Notes: generated from the sequence alone by a model not told the origin. DNA of 64,000 nt from Planotetraspora silvatica (GCF_016863315.1 NZ_BOOQ01000015.1:124001-188000); one strand, 5' to 3'. Counted from the stretch's first letter, positions 17,369 to 28,326 are shown. A program made the numbers and translations.

Positions 17369-18619
17369 TCATCGTCGGCCGGTCGAGGCCGCCCGCTTCC
17401 TGGACAGGGCGTCGACGCCGGCGGCCAGCAGCAGCACCGAGCCGGTGACGACGTACTTCACCCCCGCGCTGTAGCCCATCAGGCCCATGCCGTTCTGGAT
17501 GACGGCCACGACGGCGCCGCCGAGCACCGCGTCGAGGGCCCGGCCCTTGCCGCCGAACAGGCTGGTGCCGCCGATGACGGCCGCGCCCACGGCGAACAGC
17601 AGCACGTCGCTGCCGCCCGTGTTCGGGTCGACCGAGTTGGCGCGGGACGCCGCGATGATGCCGCCGATCGACGCCATGAACGAACAGATGACGAACGCCG
17701 AGATGCGGATGCGGTCCACGTCGATGCCGGCGCGGCGCGAGGCCTCGGCGTTGCCGCCCACGGCGTAGATGTGCCGGCCGTACGCCGTGCGGCGCAGGAC
17801 GAACGTCCACACGAACAGCAGCACCACGATGACCGGGACCACGATCGGCACGCCCTTGAGGGACACGATGATGGCGTTGCGGCTGCGCTCCAGGTTCAGC
17901 ACGTAGACCGCCACACCGCTGATCACGGCGAGCGACAGGACCCGGAACGCGATGAGCGTGAGCGGGTCGGCCAGCAGTCCGCGGCCGATGCGGCGGCGGG
18001 CCCTGAAGAGCTGGATGCCCGCGTAGACGACCACGCCGACGACCAGCACGATCCAGCTCACGATCGGCGGCACGTTCTTGTTGGCGATCGCCAGAATCGT
18101 GGTGTCCCTGATCGAGATGTTCGTGCCGCCCTTGACCAGCAGCAGCAGAACGCCCTGGAAGCCCAGGAAGGCGGCCAGCGTGACGACGAACGAGGGGACG
18201 CCCAGCTTGGCGACCAGCGCACCGAGGACCAGGCCGATGACGACACCGGTCAGCATGGCGGCGGCGACGGCGGTGTACCAGGGCCAGCCGTTGTTGGTGA
18301 GCGACACGGCCAGGACGGCCGCGCAGACGCCGCTGGCGTAGCCCGCGGACAGGTCGATCTCACCGAGCAGGAGGACGAAGATCAGGCCCATCGCGATGAC
18401 CACGACCGCCGCGCCCTGGGTGAACAGGTTCGCGAAGTTCCCCGGCGTCAGGAAGGCGGGCCTGAGGATCGAGAACAACACGCAGAGCACGATGAGGCCG
18501 AAGACCGCCGGCAGGGCACCCAGCTCGCCGCCGCGGACCCGGTCGAGGTAGTTCTTCACATAGCCGCCGATGGACGCGTCGGCTTTGTGCGCCTGCTCCG
18601 GGAGCGTTTCCGTCGTCAT
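17369..18619 (-). CDS. Sugar ABC transporter permease (XylH/RbsC type)
   Basis: A 416-residue inner-membrane permease whose ATG overlaps the ATPase stop by four bases. About ten hydrophobic segments are visible. The family motif GEIDLSAGYASGVCA follows the first conserved helices, and GRHIYAVGGNAEASRRAGID is the cytoplasmic loop that contacts the ATPase. The length (over 400 residues) and the long middle section are closer to XylH than to the shorter RbsC. It forms the membrane channel of the importer encoded with the next two genes. Confidence 0.9.
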   Translation of the reverse strand: MTTETLPEQAHKADASIGGYVKNYLDRVRGGELGALPAVFGLIVLCVLFSILRPAFLTPGNFANLFTQGAAVVVIAMGLIFVLLLGEIDLSAGYASGVCAAVLAVSLTNNGWPWYTAVAAAMLTGVVIGLVLGALVAKLGVPSFVVTLAAFLGFQGVLLLLVKGGTNISIRDTTILAIANKNVPPIVSWIVLVVGVVVYAGIQLFRARRRIGRGLLADPLTLIAFRVLSLAVISGVAVYVLNLERSRNAIIVSLKGVPIVVPVIVVLLFVWTFVLRRTAYGRHIYAVGGNAEASRRAGIDVDRIRISAFVICSFMASIGGIIAASRANSVDPNTGGSDVLLFAVGAAVIGGTSLFGGKGRALDAVLGGAVVAVIQNGMGLMGYSAGVKYVVTGSVLLLAAGVDALSRKRAASTGRR

Positions 18620-19392
18620 GATGCCGCTCCGTTGCCGTTCTTGATGCCGAGCTCACCGCTGCGCCCGGCCGTGATGAGTTCCACGACCTGCGAGTGGGTC
18701 ACCTCGGAGGTCTTGACCTGGGCGGCCATCCGTCCCAGATAGAGGGCCGCGATCCGGTCGGAGACGGCGAACACGTCGTTCATGTTGTGCGAGATGAGCA
18801 CCACGGCGAGCCCGTTGTCGGCCAGCCGCCGGACCAGTTCGAGCACCTGCGCCGTCTGGGCGACGCCCAGCGCGGCGGTCGGCTCGTCGAGGATGACGAC
18901 CTTGCTGTTCCACAGGACGGCCTTGGCGATCGCGACGGTCTGGCGCTGACCTCCCGAGAGGCTGGCGACGTACTGGCGGAGCGAGGTGACCGTGCGGACG
19001 GACAGACCGTCGAGGGTCTTGGCCGCCATCTCCTCCATCGTTGCCTCGTCGAGGACCAGCCCGCTCTTGCGCTCGCGACCGAGGAACATGTTCTGGACGA
19101 TGTCCAGGTTGTCGCAGAGGGCGAGGTCCTGGTAGACGATCTCGACGCCCAGGTCGGCGGCGTCCCTGGGCCCGCTGACGTGGACCTTCTCACCTTCGAA
19201 GAAGTAGTCGCCGGCGTCGATGGGGTGGATCCCACCGATGCATTTCACCAGCGTGGACTTACCGGCGCCGTTGTCGCCGACAAGTGCTGTCACCTCTCCT
19301 GAGTACACCGAGAAGGCGACGTCGTGAAGGACCTGAACGGCACCGAAGCTCTTGTTGATGCCGCGCAGTTCCAGGACCGGTCCCTGGGACAC
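18616..19392 (-). CDS. Sugar ABC transporter ATP-binding protein (single-domain, XylG/RbsA-like)
   Basis: A 258-residue ATPase with GTG start nine bases after GGAG. Walker A is GDNGAGKST, the signature is LSGGQRQ, Walker B is VVILDEPTAAL and the switch histidine is in VLISHNM. Classical XylG and RbsA proteins carry two ATPase domains; this one has a single domain, as in several actinobacterial importers, and must act as a homodimer. It powers the XylH-like permease with which it is translationally coupled. A stem-loop separates it from the binding-protein gene. Confidence 0.9.
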   Translation of the reverse strand: MSQGPVLELRGINKSFGAVQVLHDVAFSVYSGEVTALVGDNGAGKSTLVKCIGGIHPIDAGDYFFEGEKVHVSGPRDAADLGVEIVYQDLALCDNLDIVQNMFLGRERKSGLVLDEATMEEMAAKTLDGLSVRTVTSLRQYVASLSGGQRQTVAIAKAVLWNSKVVILDEPTAALGVAQTAQVLELVRRLADNGLAVVLISHNMNDVFAVSDRIAALYLGRMAAQVKTSEVTHSQVVELITAGRSGELGIKNGNGAAS

Positions 19393-19415
19393 GATGGATG
19401 ACTCCGTACTTCAAG

Positions 19416-19445
19416 GGGCCGGTACGGCTGCTGCCGTACCGGCCC
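19416..19445 (-). promoter_or_regulatory. Intercistronic stem-loop between binding protein and ATPase genes
   Basis: GGGCCGGTACGGC (19416-19428) and GCCGTACCGGCCC (19433-19445) form a perfect 13-bp stem with a TGCT loop. It lies 13 bases after the binding-protein stop on the coding strand and lacks a T run. Such hairpins commonly protect the upstream message or attenuate read-through, so that the binding protein is made in excess over the membrane complex. Confidence 0.75.
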
Positions 19446-19458
19446 GATCGGGTGGAAC

Positions 19459-20574
19459 TTAGCTGACGCCGGCCTCGGTGCACTTGGCGGCGAAGTCGCC
19501 GGTGCACAGCTCGTCCTTGGTCACGTAGCCGTCGGCGACGACGTCCTTGACGCTGTCGAAGTAGATCGGCTGCGGGTCGAGCAGGACCGAGGGGACGTCA
19601 CGGCCCGACTCCGGGTCCTTGGTGCTCGAGGGAGCGGCCGGCTTCTCACCCTTGGCGAGGGCGATGGCCAGCTGCGAGGCCGCGTCCGCCTCCTTCTTGA
19701 TCGCCTTGTAGACCGTCATGCACTGGTCGCCGGCGAGGATGTTCTGGAGGCCCTGCACGGTCGCGTCCTGGCCGGTGACCGGGACCTTGCCGTTGAGCTT
19801 CTCCTTCTTCAGCACCGCGATGGCGGCGTTGCCGAGGCCGTCGTTCGCGGCGAGCACGCCGGCGATCTTGGGCTCCTGGGTCAGCATCGTCTCGAAGATG
19901 GTGCCGGCCTGCGCGTTGTCCCAGTCGGGAACCGACTGGTCCGGGCCCTTGACGTAGTCGCCGGAGTCGTACTTCGCCTTGAGGACGGAGTCGTAGCCGT
20001 TCTTGAACAGCGTCGCGTTGTTGTCGGTCGGCGAGCCGTTCAGCTCGGCGATGATCGGCTTGTCGGCCTTGTCGTCGGTGAGGCACTTCACCAGGCCCTC
20101 ACCCTGCAGCTGGCCGACCTTCTCGTTGTCGAACGACACGTAGTAGGAGGCGCTGCCGCCGAGGGTCAGGCGGTCGTAGTCGATCGTCGCGACGCCCTGC
20201 GACTGGGCCTTGTCCAGCACGGCCTTGCCGGTGCCGCTGTCCAGGTTGACGATCACCAGGACCTTGGCGCCGTTCGTGATCATCTGGTCGGCGATCGTCT
20301 GGAACGCGGTCTTGTCGCCCTGGGCGTTCTGGATGTCCGACTCGACACCGGCCGCGTCGAACGCCTCCTTGAGGTACTTCCGGTCGGCGGTCTCCCACCG
20401 GGCCGACGACTTGCTGTCGGGGAGGATGACGCCGATCTTGCCGACCGAGGCGCCGGTCGCCGACGGCGCTCCGCTCGCCGAGGCCGAGGTGCCACCGTCA
20501 TCGCCCCCGCAGGCGGTGAGACCAAGGGAGAGCGCCGCCACTGTGGCGCCGATTGTGAGGATCCCCTTGCGCAT
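19459..20574 (-). CDS. Sugar ABC transporter substrate-binding lipoprotein (XylF-like)
   Basis: A 371-residue secreted lipoprotein preceded by GAAAGGA. The signal peptide ends in the lipobox LTAC with C22 as the acylation site, followed by a Ser/Ala/Gly linker. The mature part is a periplasmic-binding fold of the type 1 sugar class (KIGVILPDSKSSARWETADR; later TGQDATVQGLQNILAGDQCMTVYK), close to D-xylose-binding XylF. It captures sugar outside the membrane for the permease/ATPase pair. Being first in the operon and followed by a hairpin fits higher expression. Confidence 0.92.
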   Translation of the reverse strand: MRKGILTIGATVAALSLGLTACGGDDGGTSASASGAPSATGASVGKIGVILPDSKSSARWETADRKYLKEAFDAAGVESDIQNAQGDKTAFQTIADQMITNGAKVLVIVNLDSGTGKAVLDKAQSQGVATIDYDRLTLGGSASYYVSFDNEKVGQLQGEGLVKCLTDDKADKPIIAELNGSPTDNNATLFKNGYDSVLKAKYDSGDYVKGPDQSVPDWDNAQAGTIFETMLTQEPKIAGVLAANDGLGNAAIAVLKKEKLNGKVPVTGQDATVQGLQNILAGDQCMTVYKAIKKEADAASQLAIALAKGEKPAAPSSTKDPESGRDVPSVLLDPQPIYFDSVKDVVADGYVTKDELCTGDFAAKCTEAGVS

Positions 20575-20714
20575 TGGCGTGGGTCCTTTCTGACTGGGGG
20601 TCTATGAAGAGGTGCGGCCCACCACGCTTGCGATCTCAGAAGCCGGCACTGAGATTGCTGGTCGACCGCCCGGTTCGGCAACGCCGGGTCACGGCACTCA
20701 CCGCTCCAGGGAAT

Positions 20715-20729
20715 GTTGTTTGAGACAAC
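20715..20729. promoter_or_regulatory. Candidate ROK-regulator operator upstream of the ABC importer
   Basis: GTTGT-TTGAG-ACAAC is an inverted repeat 140 bases upstream of the binding-protein start. A second, looser inverted repeat TTGTT / AACAA lies at 20775-20793. ROK regulators such as XylR and NagC bind A/T-rich sites with TTG...CAA-like arms, and the ROK gene of this locus is the obvious candidate. Not proven. Confidence 0.5.
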
Positions 20730-20822
20730 GTAAGTCAGAACCAAAGCGGGAGGTAAGACACAGGACGGTAACTTTTGTTGTCCGCGGTAACAATGAAGAA
20801 ACGAGAGTTGGCCGGACCGTCA

Positions 20823-21548
20823 TCACCTGGCAAGACTCTGGCCGAGGAGTGTGCACGCGGACACGGTCGCGACCGCGAGCACCGCGACGCGCAGCCTGCC
20901 GCCGTCGAGGCGACGCCGGAGGGGGCCCGACACGGCGAACCCGAGGATCATGAAGGGAATGAGAGCCGCTCCGGTCCCGAGCGCGCGGGCGGGCAATTTG
21001 CCGACGATGGCGAGAATGCCCAGCGACTGCACGGCGCTCACCAGGAAGAACAGCGCCAGAGTGGCCCTGATCTGCGGCCCCCGGGCGCTCTGGTAGACCA
21101 GGGCCATCGGCGGGCCGCCGATGCCGGTCGCCGTCCCGGTGATCCCGGAGAGGAACCCGGCGGCCGTGGTCGTGATCCCGTTGCGCGGCACGGCCGGCGC
21201 CCGAGCCGTCAGCGCGACCGCGACCATCACCATCACGCCGACGAGGACGCCCAGCACGCTGGTGCTCACATAGACCACGACGACGGCCCCGATGACACTG
21301 CCGGGCAGCCTTCCCAGGAGGGCGAAGCCGAGGCCGCGCCAGTCGATCCTGCGCCACTCGGCGGCCAGCGTGAACAGCGGCAGCGTGGCGTTGACGACCT
21401 GGACGGCGCCCGGCATGACACCCGGGTTCGTGATGGCGATCAGCGGTGCGGCCATGAGGCCCAGACCGAATCCGATCCCTCCCTGGACGACCGCACCCAC
21501 GAATACCGCCACACCACCCGCGAGCAGCGGGAGCAGTTCAGACCACAT
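20823..21548 (-). CDS. TauE/SafE family sulfite/anion exporter
   Basis: A roughly 241-residue membrane protein with eight hydrophobic segments. The first half contains GAVVQGGIGFGLGLMAAPLIA and the second TGTATGIGGPPMALVYQ, the paired glycine-rich motifs of the family. Members move sulfite, sulfoacetate or other small anions. The start is uncertain: ATG at 21548 is used, while an upstream TTG (21557) has GGAGG about 13 bases before it. It is monocistronic and transcribed toward the promoter region of the sugar importer. Confidence 0.85.
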   Translation of the reverse strand: MWSELLPLLAGGVAVFVGAVVQGGIGFGLGLMAAPLIAITNPGVMPGAVQVVNATLPLFTLAAEWRRIDWRGLGFALLGRLPGSVIGAVVVVYVSTSVLGVLVGVMVMVAVALTARAPAVPRNGITTTAAGFLSGITGTATGIGGPPMALVYQSARGPQIRATLALFFLVSAVQSLGILAIVGKLPARALGTGAALIPFMILGFAVSGPLRRRLDGGRLRVAVLAVATVSACTLLGQSLAR

Positions 21549-21713
21549 GCCGGGCAACCCTGCCGCCCGACCTCCTCCCCCGGCAACAGGTTAAGCCGTC
21601 AATCACCGTCAGTAATCGAATTCTCTTGCGAACGCCGATCGACGGCTCGTATGGTTGTATCTCGATGACGTCGTCATAGACCCATCTGTAGACATCGGCG
21701 TAGCCTCTTTCGT

Positions 21714-22043
21714 ATGAACGGCGAGCAGAAGCACACGACGATCAGGGTCACCACTCTTACTCGCGACAAGATCGCGCACATCGCCGAACAGGAAGGCAGA
21801 CCCATGACCGCAGTGATCGACGACGCCGTCGCCGACTACGAGACGAAGATGTTCTGGCAGACCCTGCGCGAACAGATCGAGCGGACGCAACGAGAGGACC
21901 CGGAGAGCTGGGCCGAATACGTCGCGGAGACCGAACTGTTCGACAACGCCGCGGCGGACGGCCTCGGCACCGATGACATCCCCTCCTACACGATTGCGGA
22001 GAACCCCCATGAGAGTCCTGCAGGGAGAGATCTGGCTGACTGA
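21714..22043 (+). CDS. Antitoxin-like protein of a MazEF-type module
   Basis: A 109-residue protein. The N-terminal 45 residues (TTIRVTTLTRDKIAHIAEQEG then TAVIDDAVADYE) look like a ribbon-helix-helix DNA-binding domain; the rest is acidic and probably wraps the toxin. It overlaps the next gene by 35 bases in another frame, the usual tight coupling of antitoxin and toxin. It should neutralise the MazF-like RNase and repress the shared promoter. The C-terminal tail lies in the overlap and so is constrained by both genes. Confidence 0.8.
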   Translation: MNGEQKHTTIRVTTLTRDKIAHIAEQEGRPMTAVIDDAVADYETKMFWQTLREQIERTQREDPESWAEYVAETELFDNAAADGLGTDDIPSYTIAENPHESPAGRDLAD

Positions 22044-22341
22044 GTTCGGCCAGGATGTCGGCAACGAACGGTCGGGTCGGCGACCTGTATTGATCATCAG
22101 CAACGACAACTTCAACGACACGATCCCGGGGCTCACCATCGTCGCCCCGATGACCTCGCGTTCGCGAGGCTGGATGAGTCACGTGAAGGTCGAGCCGGCA
22201 GCCACCGGGCTGGACCGAGTCAGCTGGATCATGACCGAACAGGTTCGCGCCGTCTCCAGAAGACGCTTCATGACGCAGATCGGAACAGCGTCCAAGGAAA
22301 CCGTCGCGGAAGTCACGGATCTGATGCGCAAGTTGCTGTGA
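22009..22341 (+). CDS. mazF: MazF/PemK-family endoribonuclease toxin
   Basis: A 110-residue protein starting at ATG 22009 within the antitoxin gene. The N terminus VLQGEIWLTEFG and the following RRPVLIISNDNFN are characteristic of MazF beta-barrels, with the conserved arginine in SGRRP and a threonine-serine pair in VAPMTSRSR. MazF toxins cut single-stranded mRNA at short motifs and cause reversible growth arrest. The length is standard and no frameshift is seen, so the toxin looks intact. A bidirectional terminator follows seven bases after the stop. Confidence 0.88.
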   Translation: MRVLQGEIWLTEFGQDVGNERSGRRPVLIISNDNFNDTIPGLTIVAPMTSRSRGWMSHVKVEPAATGLDRVSWIMTEQVRAVSRRRFMTQIGTASKETVAEVTDLMRKLL

Positions 22342-22347
22342 ACGCAC

Positions 22348-22381
22348 TTGAGCCGCCCGGACGGAGGTCCGGGCGGCTCAA
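22348..22381. terminator. Bidirectional terminator between mazF and acnA
   Basis: TTGAGCCGCCCGGAC (22348-22362) and GTCCGGGCGGCTCAA (22367-22381) form a perfect 15-bp stem with a GGAG loop in the 51-base gap between the convergent mazF and acnA genes. Confidence 0.88.
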
Positions 22382-22392
22382 TGCGGTTGAGG

Positions 22393-25197
<2,805 letters not shown>

Positions 25198-25267
25198 TCA
25201 CGTTGTATGCATCCTGCCGCACCTGCGGTACGCGCCGGGCAACGAGGTGCGCCCTAACGCGTTGGAT

Positions 25268-25310
25268 GTCTCGACATCAAGATATCTCGGAAGATATCTC
25301 GACATCAAGT
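25268..25310. promoter_or_regulatory. Duplicated operator-like elements upstream of acnA
   Basis: TCTCGACATCAAG occurs twice (25269-25281 and 25297-25309), 28 bases apart. Between them lies the inverted repeat AGATATCT-CGGA-AGATATCT (25280-25299 region). The block is about 105-145 bases upstream of the aconitase start and is markedly more A/T-rich than the surroundings. It looks like the promoter/operator of acnA; the regulator is not in the window. Confidence 0.6.
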
Positions 25311-25334
25311 TACTTGCCAGTACGCCGAATCCGC

Positions 25335-26054
25335 TCAGGCGGGGATCAGGCGAAGGCAGAGCAGGGCGACCACCGCCACGGACAGGGCCGGGCCGAGAAT
25401 CTTGTTCTCGAAGGTCTTCCCGGTCTTGATGCCGATGTCGAACGGCAGCAGCCACCGCGTCTTGATGGGCCAGAGCACGGGGCATCCCCGCTCGGTCAGG
25501 CAGTCGCCGATCACGTGCGCGAGACAGCCGACCCCGATCGCGAATCCCAGCCAGGAGTACGTGACGCCCAGCATGTGGAACAGGATGAACATCGCGGCGG
25601 TGAGGGCCACGTTGACCACGGCGGAGGTGATCGTGCGGCCGGGGACGCCGATGCCGATGGCACGCAGGGCCAGGCCGATCATCAGCACGATGAGGACGTC
25701 ACGCCCGATCGGGGAGTATTGCCCCAGCAGGTGGGCGCCGACGCCCGCGAACGCGGCGAACAAGAGGGAATGGGTGGCGTGGCGGTGCCCCCCGCTGACG
25801 AAGTTCACGCCCTTGCTGAGCAACCACGTGGCCGGACCGAAGGTCTGCGCGATGGTCGCGCTGGGATGGTCGAGATCGGGCAGCATCGCCGCGCCCGCGC
25901 AGACGACCGCGCCCGCGATCAGCTCCGGCGGACTCAGCACCGTCCCCGTCACCGTGGCCAGTTCCGGCGAGGTCACACCAGGTAACGCTATGAGTGCCGG
26001 CGTGACCGCCAGCCAGACGACAGCCCCACTGAGGGCATGGGAATGCCCCATCAT
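25335..26054 (-). CDS. Membrane-bound metal-dependent hydrolase (YdjM/LexA-regulated type)
   Basis: A protein of about 239 residues; the start is taken at ATG 26054 (MMGHSHALSGAVVW), because family members begin with the metal-binding MxxxTH/SHAL-like segment and the longer frame runs into an intergenic hairpin. Several hydrophobic helices are visible, along with ACAAMLPDLDHPSAT, HRHATHSLLF and GCLAHVIGDCLTERG, which hold the conserved histidines and aspartates. The family is predicted to be membrane-embedded zinc hydrolases with unknown substrates. No strong ribosome binding site is seen at the chosen start. Confidence 0.75.
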   Translation of the reverse strand: MMGHSHALSGAVVWLAVTPALIALPGVTSPELATVTGTVLSPPELIAGAVVCAGAAMLPDLDHPSATIAQTFGPATWLLSKGVNFVSGGHRHATHSLLFAAFAGVGAHLLGQYSPIGRDVLIVLMIGLALRAIGIGVPGRTITSAVVNVALTAAMFILFHMLGVTYSWLGFAIGVGCLAHVIGDCLTERGCPVLWPIKTRWLLPFDIGIKTGKTFENKILGPALSVAVVALLCLRLIPA

Positions 26055-26154
26055 GACAAGATCACGGCGGAGATCGTACGGCACCGGGCCGACAAAATCA
26101 TCGAACCAGTCATTTGCCGCGTGTCGCCCGATATGGGCGAGGACCCCGGAGATA

Positions 26155-26224
26155 CAGCAGACGGGATTGTTCCTCTCCGAGAGCACCCCCCAGCCCTCTC
26201 AGAGCAGAACAATCCCGTCTGCTG
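26155..26224. repeat. Long inverted repeat downstream of the MFS gene
   Basis: CAGCAGACGGGATTGTTC (26155-26172) and its exact complement (26207-26224) are 18-bp arms around a 34-base loop; the loop itself contains CTCTGAGAG/CTCTCGGAG, which extends the pairing with one wobble. On the minus strand it begins 17 bases after the MFS stop and could terminate that transcript. The stem is far longer than normal terminators here and lacks a T run. Confidence 0.7.
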
Positions 26225-26241
26225 GAGATAACGTGCCGGTC

Positions 26242-27603
26242 TCAGGTCCTGTTCCCGTTTGGGCGGATATTCTCGTGATCTGCGTCACTATCCTCCCCGG
26301 TATCCGATTCGGCGGCTCGGCGCAGTTGCGCCGCCGTGACGTTCCACAGAAACGGTACGGTCAGCGCGGCCACCGCCACGGCGAAAACGGCGAAGGCCAC
26401 GCGGAGTCCGTAGACCTCGGCGAGCACCCCGGCAAGCGCCGCGCCGAGGGGCAACGTCCCCCATCCGAGCAGGCGGGCCGCCGAGCCGTACCTGCCGAGG
26501 AGGCGGTCGGGCACGAGGGCCTGCGCGATCGTCCGGGAGTTCACCGTCCAGAGGGTGCCGCCCATTCCCCCGGCGAACGCGGCGACGCCGACGGCCCAGG
26601 CGACCGGGAACACCGCGGGGACGACCATCATGAGGAAGGTGCCGACCAGGTCGGCGAACAGCGCCCATCGCACGCCCAGCAGCCGGTTGACCACGGCGGT
26701 CAGCCCCGCGCCCGCGAGCCCGCCCAGGCCGATGGCGCTGATCAGCAGGCCGTATCCGCGGGGATCGGCCGCCAGCACCGCGGTCGCGTAGGACGGCATG
26801 AGCGCCAGCCACGCGCTCCACGCTCCCGCGAGAACGGTGATCGTCAAGGAGAGGGTCCGCAGCAGCCGGTCGCGCCACAGGAACCGCAGTCCCTCCCCGA
26901 TCTCGGCGATCACGCCCGCCACGCCCTCCCGCGCCTCGGGCTCAGGCTCGGACGCGAGCCCATCGGCTCCCCGGTGGACAGGCCGGAACGAACCGGCGAG
27001 CAGCGCGATCAGCACGGCCCCCACGGCGAACGCCGCGGCCGAGGAACCGAGGGCGAGCGCGGCCCCGACGCCCACGAGCAACCCGCCGACCGCCGGCCCG
27101 CAGAATTCGTTGGCCAGGGTCTCCACGCCGGCGATCCACGCGTTCGCCCTGGCCCGGCGTCGCCGCGGGACGGCCGCGGGCACGACGGCGCCGGTGGCCG
27201 TGTTGGCCACGACCTCGGCGGCGCCGATGACCAGTCCCGCCGCGTACAGGACCGCCATGGACAGCCCGTCGCCGGTGGCGACGACGAGCAGGGCCAGCGC
27301 CGTGACCAGGCGCACGAGGTCGGCGAGGATGATCAGCCGCCGCCGGTCCGCCCGGTCGGCGAGTACGCCCACGGGGAGCGAGACGAGCAGCCAGGGCAGG
27401 GTGAGCGTGAGCCCGACGACGGCCACCTGTCCAGGAGTACCGCCGAGCCCGACGGCCAGCAGCGGCAGCGTGATCTTCAGGACGCCGTCGGCCATGTTCG
27501 TCATCGCCGTGAAGGCGACCAGCACGACCTCGTTGCGGCCGGAGCGCGATCTCTCCTTGTCCGGGGACGCGACCAGGGCCTGATTCGCCGGTGTGTCGCT
27601 CAC
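26242..27603 (-). CDS. MFS transporter (drug/metabolite efflux type)
   Basis: A 453-residue, twelve-segment major-facilitator protein with GTG start after GGAG. The loop between helices 2 and 3 carries a motif-A-like GVLADRADRRRLIILADLVR, and the overall pattern (VAFTAMTNMADGVLKITLPLLAVG at the start) resembles the MFS_3/enterobactin-exporter-like group of efflux pumps. It is divergent from a CGNR-type regulator with a long palindrome in the 81-base gap between them, so expression is probably induced by a ligand of that regulator. Substrate unknown. Confidence 0.88.
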   Translation of the reverse strand: MSDTPANQALVASPDKERSRSGRNEVVLVAFTAMTNMADGVLKITLPLLAVGLGGTPGQVAVVGLTLTLPWLLVSLPVGVLADRADRRRLIILADLVRLVTALALLVVATGDGLSMAVLYAAGLVIGAAEVVANTATGAVVPAAVPRRRRARANAWIAGVETLANEFCGPAVGGLLVGVGAALALGSSAAAFAVGAVLIALLAGSFRPVHRGADGLASEPEPEAREGVAGVIAEIGEGLRFLWRDRLLRTLSLTITVLAGAWSAWLALMPSYATAVLAADPRGYGLLISAIGLGGLAGAGLTAVVNRLLGVRWALFADLVGTFLMMVVPAVFPVAWAVGVAAFAGGMGGTLWTVNSRTIAQALVPDRLLGRYGSAARLLGWGTLPLGAALAGVLAEVYGLRVAFAVFAVAVAALTVPFLWNVTAAQLRRAAESDTGEDSDADHENIRPNGNRT

Positions 27604-27622
27604 GGCACTCCAAACCTTCTAT

Positions 27623-27657
27623 CCACTTAGACGGTTAGAGGCTAACCGTCTAAGTGG
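27623..27657. promoter_or_regulatory. Palindromic operator between the MFS and CGNR genes
   Basis: CCACTTAGACGGTTA (27623-27637) and TAACCGTCTAAGTGG (27643-27657) are perfect 15-bp arms separated by five bases. It fills the divergent promoter region and is positioned to control both genes at once. The CGNR protein encoded on the right is the probable binder. Confidence 0.8.
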
Positions 27658-27684
27658 TTTGATGGAAGACATGAAGGCAGGACG

Positions 27685-28227
27685 ATGAACATGACCGAGC
27701 CGTCCCGGCATGCGGCGCTGATCCGCGATTTCGCCAACACGGTGGACGTCGAGGAGGGCACCGACACGATCACGTCGCCCGAGGGACTGGCGGCCTGGCT
27801 GCGGGAACAGGGGCTCTCCCCCGGCGGTGTGGACGAGGCCGCCCACCGGCAGGCGATCGTCCTGCGCACCGGCCTGCGGGCCCGGCTGCTGGCCAACAAC
27901 GCCGGGGCGGCCGATCCGCGGGCGATGGAGGAGGCCCAGGCCGTACTGGACGGACTCCCGCTCAGGGTGCTCCTCGGGACGGAGCACGAGCCGGGCGAGC
28001 CCCTGCGCGGCGCCGGGCCGCTCGCCGCGATCGGCGCTGCGTGGGCGCTCGTCGTGGCCGGCGGGGAGTGGCGGCGGCTCAAACAGTGCCCGGACCATTC
28101 GTGCGAGTGGGTGTTCTGGGACGCCACCCGGAGCCGCACCCGGCGCTGGTGCACGATGCGGGTCTGCGGCAATCGCGCCAAGTCGCGGGCGTACGCCGAT
28201 CGCCAGAAGGCGGCACGCGACACCTAG
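27685..28227 (+). CDS. CGNR zinc-finger / ABATE-domain regulator
   Basis: A 180-residue protein. The N-terminal ABATE-like region (RDFANTVDVEEGTDTITSPE) is followed by a helical middle and a C-terminal zinc finger with CPDHSCEWVFWDATRSRTRRW and then C-x4-CGNRAKSRAYADRQK. CGNR proteins are DNA-binding regulators, often of the transporter next to them. Here it is divergent from an MFS pump across a strong palindrome, which supports local control of efflux. An internal ATG two codons later is an equally possible start. Confidence 0.87.
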   Translation: MNMTEPSRHAALIRDFANTVDVEEGTDTITSPEGLAAWLREQGLSPGGVDEAAHRQAIVLRTGLRARLLANNAGAADPRAMEEAQAVLDGLPLRVLLGTEHEPGEPLRGAGPLAAIGAAWALVVAGGEWRRLKQCPDHSCEWVFWDATRSRTRRWCTMRVCGNRAKSRAYADRQKAARDT

Positions 28228-28254
28228 ATCCGGGCAATCGCGAGATTTGGGGTT

Positions 28255-28280
28255 GTTCTTTAGAACGATCGCGATATATC
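28255..28280. promoter_or_regulatory. Candidate PadR operator/promoter
   Basis: GTTCTTTAGAAC (28255-28266, five-base arms) and the palindrome GATATATC (28273-28280) lie 47-72 bases before the PadR start in an A/T-rich island. PadR proteins often bind ATAT-containing palindromes and autoregulate. Assignment is by position only. Confidence 0.45.
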
Positions 28281-28326
28281 TTTGAAGCATCAAGAGGTAG
28301 TCGAGACCGTTCGAAGGAGGACGACC

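Noticed and set aside
26242-27603. MFS pump as exporter of the MccB-like peptide product
   Set aside because: It is 2 kb away, on the other strand, and tightly paired with the CGNR regulator and operator.
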